Assembly (NCBI GenBank): GCA_964518405.1 | Contig: CAZFGB010000249.1 | Span: 1-10,422, forward strand | DNA length: 10,422 nucleotides | Source: VXNE01 sp964518405 | GTDB taxonomy: Bacteria; Pseudomonadota; Gammaproteobacteria; Pseudomonadales; Azotimanducaceae | Direction of reading: 5' to 3' | Shown: in pieces, positions 1-7,454 of the stretch | Position numbering within the stretch: the first letter of the stretch is position 1 | Layout of the letters: every line of letters begins with the position of its first letter | Program-made: the position numbers and the translations under genes | The notes under the pieces: generated by a model | Database searches by the model: none | What the model was told of the DNA's origin: nothing | What the model saw: the letters and a program-made list of their open reading frames with translations, nothing else

Positions 1-3000
1 CGTCAAGCTCATGCTGGCGGGCGGCGATGTTGCCGAGGGAGTCAACGAGCACGTAGGTGGGATAGCCACGCACCGCCCACGTCTGGAGCATCTCGTGCCT
101 CGGACCGACATGCCAGTTGGCCCAGGGCATCGGCTCTTCCAATTGAAATTCCGTAACGGTGTCGACCTCATCATCGACGCTGATCGAGAGTATCTCGAAA
201 CTGTCCGCCGGCAACTCCGCGCTCAGTTCCCGCAAGTCCGGGAGCGATTTGACGCAGGGGCCGCACCAGGTCGCCCAGAAATCGATCAGCACCGTCTGGT
301 TCCCGAACGTGGAAAAGTCTTCCTCGATGCCGTCGAGCCGCTTGGCCGCGACGTTCGGGAGCTTCCTGCCGACCGTGAGATGGTCGAGGTTGTAGATCAG
401 GTCCCGCTCGGCCTCGGCCAGGGTCTGGAAGGGAATCGGCGCGCCGTCGTCATCAAACCGGCGCCGTTTTTCGAGTTCCGCGTCCTCTACGCCGTCACTC
501 AGTCCCCGCGCTATCGAGAGCGCGCGTTGGCGGTAGGGTTCTCGATCCTCCGACGGAGTGGAGACCTGGTTCGCAAGTCGCAGGTAGCGGGCGGCCCGGT
601 AGTACGCGGCGGTGGCTCTCGTGACGGCATTGGTTGCCGACGCGGACAACCGTTCGAAGATCGCCTCTATTTCTTCGTCCTCGCCCGGTTGCGTATTGAA
701 ATCGAGCATCCAGAGGAGCTTCGGCCAACCGTCGTCCTCCGGGAAGTGCTTCGCGATCATCCGCGCCCCCCGCGCCACGAGTTCGGCGGAACCGGACCCC
801 ATGGTGTGTTCCATCAGGAAGACGGCGGCATCGCGCGTGCGTTCGTGCGCCCCGTCCATATCGAGGATGGCGCCCGCGGCGGCGACGGCCCTGCTGATGT
901 CCGGGTGCTCCCCTCGTTCCGTCGCGCGGCGCTCGCGCTTCTCCTCGGGGGAAGCGTCCGATTTCCGGATCTCGTCGTCTAGCGCGTGCCATGCCTCGTC
1001 GATGGCGATGTACGCCTGCACCACCGACCAGTCGGGTTCGGCGGCGATGACGCCCGCGCCGTCGGCGGCATCGATGGCGGCGATGACGATATCGGGGAAC
1101 AGCACCTGCGGCAGCACCGCCGGCTCGGCTACCGACGCGCCTTCCGGGAAATACTGATATAGGGGAACGCCGACGCGACCGTGCCGGCGGAGCCATTCCG
1201 TGATCACCGGGTCGTGATTGGTCCAGTCGCCCTCGAGAATCTTGATGCCGCGTTCCCGAAAGGCCTTGCCGACCTTGTCGGAGGCCAGCGCCACCCGCTC
1301 GTTGACCTTGCAGTTCACGCACCAGTCGGCCGTGAAGTAGACGAACACCGGCTGACCGGACTCCACGTACCCGGCGACCCGGTCGGGCGTGAACCGTTCG
1401 ACCGACAGTTCTCCCAGTGTGCCGGTCTGTCCCTCCGCGAACGTGGTCGCGTCCATCCCGTAGTCCTCGACCTTTGCGCCGGTCACGAATGTCGCGACGA
1501 GCGCCGCTGCGGCCGCCCCGCGCCAGGGCCACGGCCGCGCGCTGCCGAACACCCGTCCGTACGCCCACAGCGAGAAGGCGAAAAAGACCGCCGCGAGCAG
1601 ACCGACCGCCATGGAACTCGCGCCGAGCTGCCTGCCCAGGATCCACAGAAGCCAGACAGCGGTCGCCAGCATCGGAAACGCCAGGATGCTGCGGAATGTT
1701 GTCATCCACGCGCCTGGCCTGGGCATGATGCGCCCCAGCGATGGAACGAAGCTGACCAACAGGTACGGGAGGGCAAGGCCAAGCCCGAGGGCAAGGAAGA
1801 TGCCGAGGGCAACCGGCGCCGGCTGCACCAGCGCATAACCCAACGCGCCCGCCATGAACGGCGCCGTGCATGGCGTGGCCACGACGACAGCGAGCAGCCC
1901 GGTGAAAAACGCCGCCCTGCGTTCGCCGCCCGCGGTGAGCGACTGGCCGACCCCGGCCGCGCGCGCGCCGAACTCGAACACGCCGAGCAGGTTCAGGGCG
2001 ATCGCCACCATCAGCAGCGCGAGTCCGAGGTTCACAAGCGGGAACTGCATCTGTACGCCCCAGCCAACGGCTTGTCCCGCCTCTCTCAGGACCACCAGGA
2101 CGGCGCCCGCCGCGGCGAAGGCGACAAGGATGCCCGCCGTGTACAGCAGTCCGCTCTGCTGCGTCTCCAGCCGGTCGGTTTGCCCCATCCTCACCAGGCT
2201 TAGCGCTTTCATGCTGAGCACGGGAAATACGCAGGGCATCAGGTTCAATATGACCCCGCCGATAAAGGCAAAGAAGAACGCGGCGGGAAGCGAAACGCCG
2301 CCCAGCGGCGACTCCGGTGCCGGCACTCCGGTTCCGCCGGCGACGGGCGGCGCTGCATCCGTTGCCTGTCCCACATCGACCCAGGCGAACCGCTCGTCTC
2401 CCGCGCTGTCCGCAAAGCGCAGGACGGCCCGGAAATCCGTCGCCTCACCCGCCTTGCGACCCGCCTCCATGGAGACAACGACGCCTCCCGGCGCGAAAGA
2501 CGCCGACTGCCGCGCATACCTGACGACGTACCGGGATTCGACGAAGAGGTACGGGTCGCGCATCTCGGCAATAGCGTCGGGCGATTTCACCGAAACGTTT
2601 AGCGACTCGCCGACATGTTCGAATTGCGCCGGCCAGTCGACCACCTCGGGCAGCTTCGCGCGCGCGGCGGCAAACGACTCCGCCGCGCGCGGATCCAAGC
2701 CTCCGTCACCGTACGGCAGCGCTAGCGAAAGCGAAGCCTTTTCGGGAACACACAGCTCGTCGTCGCAGACAACCCAACGGGCTTCCCCCCGCAGATTCAC
2801 GGTAGCGCCCGCCTGCCCCGCAGGAACGGCGATTTCGCTCAGGAGCAGGATGGGTTCGTCGAATCCGTAAGTGACAAGTTCCCCGAAGGGAATGACGTGG
2901 GGCGCCGGAAAATTGAGTGCAGATGCCGAGAATCCCGCCGGGAGTTCCCAGCGCATGGTCGCCGGCAGGCCAGCGTCGCCCGGATTGATCCAGTAGGCGT

Positions 3001-3217
3001 GCCACCCGGGGTCCGGCGCGAGCCGGAGTCCGACGGCGACCGTCCCGCCGCCGCCGGGCAGCGAGGCATGCGCCGCGACCAGTTCGGCGGTGGAATAGTT
3101 GGTCCGCACCGGTTCGCCCCATGCGGAGAAGCCGAACGGAAGACCCCAGACAACGACGAGCGACAATGCCCACCGGCGTGGCACGCTCAGGCTCGTTCTT
3201 GTGCTCATCGAGTTCAT
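1..3217 (-). CDS. dsbD: DsbD-type transmembrane thiol:disulfide reductase fused to a C-terminal TlpA-like thioredoxin domain (3' end beyond window)
   Basis: This membrane protein should pass electrons from cytoplasmic thioredoxin to periplasmic disulfides. The frame is open for 1072 codons with no stop. Residues 1-33 form a signal peptide (RR, hydrophobic core, cleavage near FSAWG). The periplasmic N-domain has a CDDELC pair (C151/C156) followed by VPEK. The membrane domain (about 310-575, roughly eight helices) carries the two conserved cysteines in MPCVFP (C329) and ATPCTAPF (C450). A thioredoxin-like domain has ADWCVNCKVNE (C633/C636) and ends near LPQVLFPDIVI (702-712), where DsbD/ScsB relatives normally stop. 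The frame then continues through a charged helical stretch (about 730-940) into a second thioredoxin domain with FWATWCGPC (C985/C988) and a cis-Pro motif GYPTY (P1053). The ATG at 3217 is chosen because GGAGGG lies 9 bases upstream and the signal peptide starts there; another ATG at 3208 is possible. The last part of the TlpA fold lies outside the window. The fusion is seen directly; its use as an internal electron relay is inference. Confidence 0.93.
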   Translation of the reverse strand, partial: MNSMSTRTSLSVPRRWALSLVVVWGLPFGFSAWGEPVRTNYSTAELVAAHASLPGGGGTVAVGLRLAPDPGWHAYWINPGDAGLPATMRWELPAGFSASALNFPAPHVIPFGELVTYGFDEPILLLSEIAVPAGQAGATVNLRGEARWVVCDDELCVPEKASLSLALPYGDGGLDPRAAESFAAARAKLPEVVDWPAQFEHVGESLNVSVKSPDAIAEMRDPYLFVESRYVVRYARQSASFAPGGVVVSMEAGRKAGEATDFRAVLRFADSAGDERFAWVDVGQATDAAPPVAGGTGVPAPESPLGGVSLPAAFFFAFIGGVILNLMPCVFPVLSMKALSLVRMGQTDRLETQQSGLLYTAGILVAFAAAGAVLVVLREAGQAVGWGVQMQFPLVNLGLALLMVAIALNLLGVFEFGARAAGVGQSLTAGGERRAAFFTGLLAVVVATPCTAPFMAGALGYALVQPAPVALGIFLALGLGLALPYLLVSFVPSLGRIMPRPGAWMTTFRSILAFPMLATAVWLLWILGRQLGASSMAVGLLAAVFFAFSLWAYGRVFGSARPWPWRGAAAAALVATFVTGAKVEDYGMDATTFAEGQTGTLGELSVERFTPDRVAGYVESGQPVFVYFTADWCVNCKVNERVALASDKVGKAFRERGIKILEGDWTNHDPVITEWLRRHGRVGVPLYQYFPEGASVAEPAVLPQVLFPDIVIAAIDAADGAGVIAAEPDWSVVQAYIAIDEAWHALDDEIRKSDASPEEKRERRATERGEHPDISRAVAAAGAILDMDGAHERTRDAAVFLMEHTMGSGSAELVARGARMIAKHFPEDDGWPKLLWMLDFNTQPGEDEEIEAIFERLSASATNAVTRATAAYYRAARYLRLANQVSTPSEDREPYRQRALSIARGLSDGVEDAELEKRRRFDDDGAPIPFQTLAEAERDLIYNLDHLTVGRKLPNVAAKRLDGIEEDFSTFGNQTVLIDFWATWCGPCVKSLPDLRELSAELPADSFEILSISVDDEVDTVTEFQLEEPMPWANWHVGPRHEMLQTWAVRGYPTYVLVDSLGNIAARQHELD

Positions 3218-3226
3218 CGACGCCGA

Positions 3227-3232
3227 CCCTCC
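3227..3232 (-). promoter_or_regulatory. Ribosome binding site of the DsbD-fusion gene
   Basis: GGAGGG on the minus strand, 9 bases before the ATG at 3217. It decides the start: an in-frame ATG 48 codons further upstream (3361) has no such site and would bury the signal peptide. Confidence 0.7.
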
Positions 3233-3441
3233 AGCTGCCGCAGGCAAGGGCGGACCCCTCCGAACCGACCTGCCGTGAACCAGTGCGCCATTATCAACGG
3301 ACCATGGTGCGAGGTACAGGTTCCCTCCGGACAAAAAGATGCGTCGCAGACCGCCGTCCATGGAGACTGCGGGTCGCGATGACGAACGTGCTCGCGCAGC
3401 GGTCCGATGGACTTCCGGCCGCAATGCGCGACGACGGGACG

Positions 3442-4719
3442 CTACGGCTCGATCACCCCGGACTGCGGGACTGCGCCCACCGGGGCCTTGCTCTCGGATT
3501 CGAACAGTTCGGCGAGTGCCTCGTCGAGACGGTGGCCGCGCAGATCCCTGGCGAGGATCGCGCCGGTGGCGGAATCCACCAGGTAGTTTTTGGGGACTCC
3601 CGTCACGTTGTAGGCGCGCGGCGCATCGGCCTCTTCGCCCATCCCCAGGTTGGACCAGGGCAACTGTTCTTCCTCGGAAGCCACTTCCCAGTCCTCGCGG
3701 TCGTTGTCGATCGTAAAGGAGACGATTTCGAATCCCATGTCCCGGTACCGGCCATAGGCTTCTTTCATGTGGGGGATCTCGACTCGGCAGGGGCCGCACC
3801 AGGACGCCCAGAATTCGACCAGCACGTATTTGCTGTTGGCCCGCACGTCGGCAAGCCGCACCGACTCGCCGTCGAGTGTCTCGGCAACGAAATCCCGAAT
3901 CCCGGCACCCACCGCGAAACGCTTTCTTTCTTCGGCCCGCTTCGCCTCCCCCGCCGCGGTCCTCTCGAGCCGTTCGATGACCCAGGGATCCTCCGGCGTC
4001 ATCTCGGCGAGTCCCCTCAAGGCCTCAAGCATCCAGGGGCCGCCAAGCCAGGCCGATTCGATGGTGAGACGCCGCACCAGCGGGTCCGGATGCGTGGTGG
4101 CAGTCCGCGCGCGGCCTTCCTGCTCCAGGTTCAGGATTCGGTCGAACGCGGCCGATGATCGGTCGACGCGCGCTCGCCGCTCGGCTTCGGCCTCTCCGTC
4201 CACCGCTGGAACAAGCGCCCGGTACTCGGCCTGGGCTTCCATGTAGCGGGCGGACCGGCGCCACGAGTTGTACACCGCATCGTTGTAGCTCCCGCCTTCG
4301 ATATGGAACTGACCTCGGCGGCGCATGTGCAGTCGGAGATTTCCAGGTTCGAGAATGAACGCGTTGCCCTTGACGGGCGCGAACCGATGTCCCTCGAGAC
4401 CGATGGCATCCAGCACGTAAAAATAGACGACCCGCGGCGTTTCCACGGCAGCCTCCACCCGGAACGTGCCATCCGGCAGCAGGGGCGCCTTCGCGACCAC
4501 GTCAAGGGTTGATTCAATGCCGGCCGGCTTGTCGGCGCCCGATGCCGCCGCCATCCCCATGCCCCGCATCCGGTCGCCGTCGGGCGGGGGTTTCGGGGTC
4601 CAGACGACGAAGTTGCCGCTGCGGTAGTGGGCCGACAGGTCACCCTCGAGCACGAACTCGCCGGCGAACGCGGACGAACCCGCCAGCGACATGAACAGCA
4701 GCCAGATCGTCAGGCGCAA
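3442..4719 (-). CDS. Secreted TlpA-like thioredoxin-domain protein with N-terminal beta-rich (DUF4369-like) domain
   Basis: This is a predicted periplasmic thiol:disulfide oxidoreductase of 425 residues. From a TTG start the protein begins with a compact signal peptide (RLTIWLLFMSLAGSSAFA, cleavage about residue 19). A beta-rich domain (about 20-145) follows, resembling the DUF4369-type domain placed before many TlpA/ResA proteins. Then come a helical, charged segment (about 145-270) and a thioredoxin fold with FWASWCGPC (C308/C311) and cis-Pro in GVPKNY (P376). A Pro/Gly/Met-rich insert at 44-58 has M51, M54 and M56. The TTG at 4719 is preferred because AAGGAGG stands 8 bases upstream; the alternative ATG at 4746 (nine residues longer) has no visible ribosome site. 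The next gene downstream is the DsbD fusion, so this protein is a natural candidate partner that DsbD keeps reduced, for instance in cytochrome c maturation or metal handling; that role is inferred. The 131-base gap to the dehydrogenase upstream suggests a separate transcription unit, but I see no convincing promoter in it. Confidence 0.9.
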   Translation of the reverse strand: MRLTIWLLFMSLAGSSAFAGEFVLEGDLSAHYRSGNFVVWTPKPPPDGDRMRGMGMAAASGADKPAGIESTLDVVAKAPLLPDGTFRVEAAVETPRVVYFYVLDAIGLEGHRFAPVKGNAFILEPGNLRLHMRRRGQFHIEGGSYNDAVYNSWRRSARYMEAQAEYRALVPAVDGEAEAERRARVDRSSAAFDRILNLEQEGRARTATTHPDPLVRRLTIESAWLGGPWMLEALRGLAEMTPEDPWVIERLERTAAGEAKRAEERKRFAVGAGIRDFVAETLDGESVRLADVRANSKYVLVEFWASWCGPCRVEIPHMKEAYGRYRDMGFEIVSFTIDNDREDWEVASEEEQLPWSNLGMGEEADAPRAYNVTGVPKNYLVDSATGAILARDLRGHRLDEALAELFESESKAPVGAVPQSGVIEP

Positions 4720-4727
4720 ACTCTTGA

Positions 4728-4734
4728 CCTCCTT
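4728..4734 (-). promoter_or_regulatory. Ribosome binding site supporting a TTG start for the TlpA-like gene
   Basis: AAGGAGG on the minus strand, within a near-perfect anti-16S match (AAAGGAGGT), 8 bases before the in-frame TTG at 4719. It favours TTG over the ATG at 4746, because the site lies inside the coding sequence if the ATG is used. Confidence 0.7.
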
Positions 4735-4850
4735 TCCGAAGCGCATACGTTTAGGACCATCCATTCGGGCGCGGGTTCCGGTCACGCTCCCCCGCAGGTT
4801 CCGCGGGTCTTCGATGGCAGGGGATGCAGCAGCCCACCGACCGGCCCCGA

Positions 4851-5810
4851 TCAATAGCCAAGTTCCTTGTCGATGACGCCGGCCAGGCGTTCGCCATCGA
4901 GAAAGCGGCGGATGTTGCCGACGAAACGGTCGACGTTGCGGGGCGCCCGGAACTGACTTGCGCCAGCGGTGTGGGGCGTCATCACGACGTTGGGCAGGGA
5001 CCACAGTCTACTGTCGGGCGGGAGCGGTTCCCTCGGCGCCACGTCGAGTGCCGCGCCTGCGATGGCACCGGACTCCAACGCTTCGACCAGATCCTGCTCC
5101 ACCATGACCTCGCCGCGCGTGACGTTGACGAGATAGGCTGAAGACCGCATCCGAGCAAAGGCGTCGGCGTTGAACTTGCCCCGCGTTTCCGGCGTCAGCG
5201 GGCAGCAGATGGCCACGACGTCCGACGTTTCCAGCAGACCGTCGAAGTCCGCGAGGCCGAGTACGCGCGGAACGAACGGGGAAGGCGCCACCGGATCGCG
5301 GTCGAGTGCCCGCACATCCATGCCGAACGCCGCCGCCCGCCGCGCCACGGCGCGGCCCGTACCGCCGAAACCGACGATACCCATCACGGCGCCGGTAAGC
5401 TCGATCTCCCGGCGCCGCATATCCCATCGATGGTTCCAGCCGTCGGGCCCGTGCTTGAGCGCCGTCGCGAGTTGACGCGTCAACATCAACAGCAGACCGA
5501 AGGCATGGTCCGCCAGGTGTTCGCCGACCAGTCCCTTTTCGCTGGTCAGCAGCACGTCGCTCGCCTTGAACTCGTCGTAGAGAAAGCTGTCCACCCCGGA
5601 GGAGATGGCATGCACCCAGCGCAGCTTCCCGGCTGCTGCCAGCATCTCCTTCGATACGTGGCCAAGCACCACGTCCGCGTCACCGACATGTCGGATCGCG
5701 TCGGCAGGGGTGGAAACAACCACTTCCTCTGCGCCCGCTTCGCGCATGCGGCGCAAGTCGGCTTCGGAGACTTCCCGCAACGTCAAGCCGGGGATGATCA
5801 GTATCTTCAT
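4851..5810 (-). CDS. D-2-hydroxyacid dehydrogenase (NAD(P)-dependent, D-isomer-specific family)
   Basis: Predicted cytoplasmic enzyme of 319 residues, the usual length for the D-isomer-specific 2-hydroxyacid dehydrogenase family, which interconverts 2-oxoacids and D-2-hydroxyacids. The dinucleotide-binding domain has the glycine loop GFGGTG (147-152) and an acidic residue at the end of the next strand (D170, in RALDRD). The catalytic set is complete: Arg232 in VTRGE, Glu261 in PREPLPPDS, and His280 in TPHTAG. The substrate-binding lid includes AISSGVDS (68-75). The ATG overlaps the stop of the preceding hydratase gene by four bases (ATGA), so the two are almost certainly translationally coupled. 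Since the hydratase acts on 2-oxo compounds, this enzyme may reduce its substrate or product, but the substrate is not readable. Glyoxylate/hydroxypyruvate reductase or phosphoglycerate-dehydrogenase-like activity are alternatives within the family. Confidence 0.94.
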   Translation of the reverse strand: MKILIIPGLTLREVSEADLRRMREAGAEEVVVSTPADAIRHVGDADVVLGHVSKEMLAAAGKLRWVHAISSGVDSFLYDEFKASDVLLTSEKGLVGEHLADHAFGLLLMLTRQLATALKHGPDGWNHRWDMRRREIELTGAVMGIVGFGGTGRAVARRAAAFGMDVRALDRDPVAPSPFVPRVLGLADFDGLLETSDVVAICCPLTPETRGKFNADAFARMRSSAYLVNVTRGEVMVEQDLVEALESGAIAGAALDVAPREPLPPDSRLWSLPNVVMTPHTAGASQFRAPRNVDRFVGNIRRFLDGERLAGVIDKELGY

Positions 5811-6502
5811 GCGAACACCACCTCCACAACACCGAGTTCAGAACCGAAATCACCGGACCAGCGCGAAGGCTCGGTCACCGGGCAGCGTCCGAAAGAACCG
5901 GTGATAACGCGCTGTCCCGGCTGCAGCGTCCGGCCGAACCGGGACAACTGCGCCGCCAGCGCCGCGATCGAGTCGAAATGATCCTCGATGTGGCCGCGCG
6001 CGGCCACAGTTTCCACCGCCTCGCCGCCGCGGGCGAGCGTGACGACGAGGGACTCGAAATCCAACCCTGCGACCGCCCGGGAATCCCCTGCGACGATGCC
6101 CCACTGGGAAAGGTCGTCCGCCAGCCGATCCGCCGCCGGCGCATCCGCCGGGAGGCGCCGTTCATTGATCTCGAACGCCGGCGCGACGCCTTGCACGGCA
6201 TGTGCGACGGCATCGCGCGACACTTCGCCCGCGAGTTCCCGGCCGATCGTGAAACAACACTCGTTCTCCACCCCTACCCGTTCGAAGGCGTCGAGGCCGA
6301 TGCGGGCGCCCGACGCGAAAACGCGACTTTGAAGGATATAGCCGAACGGACGAAAGCCTGCGCCCATGGAGTCGCGCGCCCGTCCCGACGTCAGCCCCAC
6401 CTTCCAGCCGCCGAGGGACTCTCCGGCGGCGAGCTTGCCTTCCAGCGTTTCAAGCTGGCGGCTTAGTCCGGCGCGCAGGTCACGCGGTGCGGGCGTGGAC
6501 AA
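5807..6502 (-). CDS. MhpD-type 2-keto-4-pentenoate hydratase / 2-oxo-3-enedioate decarboxylase family protein
   Basis: A 231-residue cytoplasmic enzyme of the fumarylacetoacetate-hydrolase-like hydratase/decarboxylase family, which acts on 2-hydroxy-dienoates or 2-oxo-enedioates in meta-cleavage catabolism. Family marks are GWKVGLTS (32-39, with the conserved Lys34), VENECCF (78-84, Glu79 and Glu81 as likely divalent-metal ligands), AFEINE (109-114, Glu111 as third ligand) and the C-terminal ITGSF (200-204). It is somewhat shorter than the typical ~260 residues. The start is TTG at 6502: TGAGG lies 8 bases upstream and an in-frame TGA sits ten codons before it, leaving no ATG choice upstream. 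The gene overlaps the hydroxyacid dehydrogenase by four bases. No ring-cleavage dioxygenase is visible here, so the exact substrate (hydroxypentadienoate, oxohexenedioate, or another 2-oxoacid) is open. An amide/ester-cleaving member of the superfamily cannot be excluded. Confidence 0.88.
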   Translation of the reverse strand: MSTPAPRDLRAGLSRQLETLEGKLAAGESLGGWKVGLTSGRARDSMGAGFRPFGYILQSRVFASGARIGLDAFERVGVENECCFTIGRELAGEVSRDAVAHAVQGVAPAFEINERRLPADAPAADRLADDLSQWGIVAGDSRAVAGLDFESLVVTLARGGEAVETVAARGHIEDHFDSIAALAAQLSRFGRTLQPGQRVITGSFGRCPVTEPSRWSGDFGSELGVVEVVFA

Positions 6503-6510
6503 GATCTCAA

Positions 6511-6515
6511 CCTCA
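6511..6515 (-). promoter_or_regulatory. Ribosome binding site supporting a TTG start for the hydratase gene
   Basis: TGAGG on the minus strand, 8 bases before TTG at 6502. The in-frame stop just upstream (6530-6532) means no longer start exists; the next ATG is at residue 46, inside the conserved fold. Confidence 0.6.
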
Positions 6516-6598
6516 GGCGTATCCGTGGCTCACCGTATGCTACCCGTACCGAGAAGTTGCGGTACAGCGGCAATCTCCGGCGGGGCGGACGCGCCGCC

Positions 6599-7405
6599 TT
6601 ATCGGATCAGGTCGGCGCGGTCGCGCAGCACGTCGTTGCTGCGCTCCATGTGGAACATGCCGCGCACGATCATCAACTCGCCGGTCACGTGCGCCGCCGC
6701 GTCCGAGGCGAGGAATACGCAGGCGTCGGCGACATGTTCCGTTTCGTTTGGAAGCAACAGCGGCGGCACCGCCGTGCCGTCCTTTCTCGTGGCTGACGGC
6801 GCGAAGCCCCTCTGCCTCATGTAGGGGGTCACGGTGACACCCGGCGCCACGCAGTTCACGTTGATATCGTGCTCGGCGAAATTGAGCGCCAAGCTTTTCG
6901 TCAGGTTGATCATGCCGGCTTTCGCGGCGGCGTACGCCTCGAGGCGCGGATTGAGATTGATCCCCGCGGTGGAGGATATGTTGATGATCTTTCCGCCGTT
7001 TCCCTGCTCTATCATGACCTTGGCCGCCGCGACGTCGCACAGGAACGCGCTGTCGAGATTGAGGCCGATCGTCCGGTCCCAGTCCTCAAGCTTCGCCTTC
7101 AGAACCCCCGAGAAGCCGCCGCCTCCCGAGTTGGCGACCATGATGTCGAGCCTGCCGAACGCATCCAGCGTTTTCTCGACCAGGTTGTCCACCTGCTCGG
7201 GGACGGTCACGTCGGTGGGTATCGCCAGCGATTCGCGCCCCATCGCCCGAATCTCGCCCGCCACCCGCTCGAGGCGTTCCTGCGTGCGCGCGCCGACTAC
7301 GACATGCGCTCCCGCCTCGGCATAAGCCTTGCTGATCGCCTCGCCGATACCGCTGCCGCCGCCGGTGACGATGGCGACCTTGTCCCGCAATCCAAATGCC
7401 GACAT
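6599..7405 (-). CDS. Short-chain dehydrogenase/reductase (SDR), first of two neighbouring paralogues (268 aa)
   Basis: Classical SDR oxidoreductase using NAD(P)(H). It has the cofactor loop TGGGSGIG (14-21), an acidic motif TDVT (64-67) for the adenine ring, the catalytic Asn116, Ser145 and YxxxK (Tyr158, Lys162), and the INVNCVAPG motif after the active site. The usual NNAG is changed to ANSGG (91-95). The C-terminus differs from FabG-like enzymes: instead of VDGG the last strand reads LMIVRG (244-249), followed by a ~19-residue charged tail ending in DLIR. A loop of about 30 residues after APG probably covers the substrate. AGGAAG precedes the ATG by about 9 bases. It lies 49 bases after the second SDR and 96 bases before the hydratase, in what looks like one catabolic operon. 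It probably oxidises a hydroxyl or reduces a ketone of the pathway intermediate; the substrate is unknown. Confidence 0.93.
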   Translation of the reverse strand: MSAFGLRDKVAIVTGGGSGIGEAISKAYAEAGAHVVVGARTQERLERVAGEIRAMGRESLAIPTDVTVPEQVDNLVEKTLDAFGRLDIMVANSGGGGFSGVLKAKLEDWDRTIGLNLDSAFLCDVAAAKVMIEQGNGGKIINISSTAGINLNPRLEAYAAAKAGMINLTKSLALNFAEHDINVNCVAPGVTVTPYMRQRGFAPSATRKDGTAVPPLLLPNETEHVADACVFLASDAAAHVTGELMIVRGMFHMERSNDVLRDRADLIR

Positions 7406-7454
7406 GCCTTTGCTTCCTATCCCCTCACGGCGCCCGCACCGCGCGCAGGCTCCG

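Noticed and set aside
495..1871. Minus-strand open frame of 458 codons inside the DsbD-fusion gene
   Set aside because: Arg/Gly/His-rich out-of-frame shadow; the overlapping frame carries all DsbD and thioredoxin motifs.
3290..3295. GATAAT on the minus strand in the gap before the DsbD-fusion gene, as a possible -10 box
   Set aside because: No recognisable -35 hexamer at 16-18 bases upstream (the best is a 3-of-6 match), so it is not distinguishable from chance.
3218..3361. In-frame 48-codon extension of the DsbD-fusion gene to an ATG at 3361
   Set aside because: No ribosome site precedes it and it would put 48 non-hydrophobic residues ahead of a clear signal peptide; the ATG at 3217 has GGAGGG at proper spacing.
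4720..5004. Longer open frame upstream of the TlpA-like gene, running into the hydroxyacid dehydrogenase gene
   Set aside because: The added residues are Arg/Pro-rich, with no signal peptide at their start, and overlap a well-supported gene in another frame; a strong ribosome site marks the TTG at 4719.
6575..6598. GC-rich short hairpin (GGCGG/CCGCC) just after the first SDR stop, as a terminator
   Set aside because: The stem is only five pairs and no T run follows; such pairs are common at this GC content.
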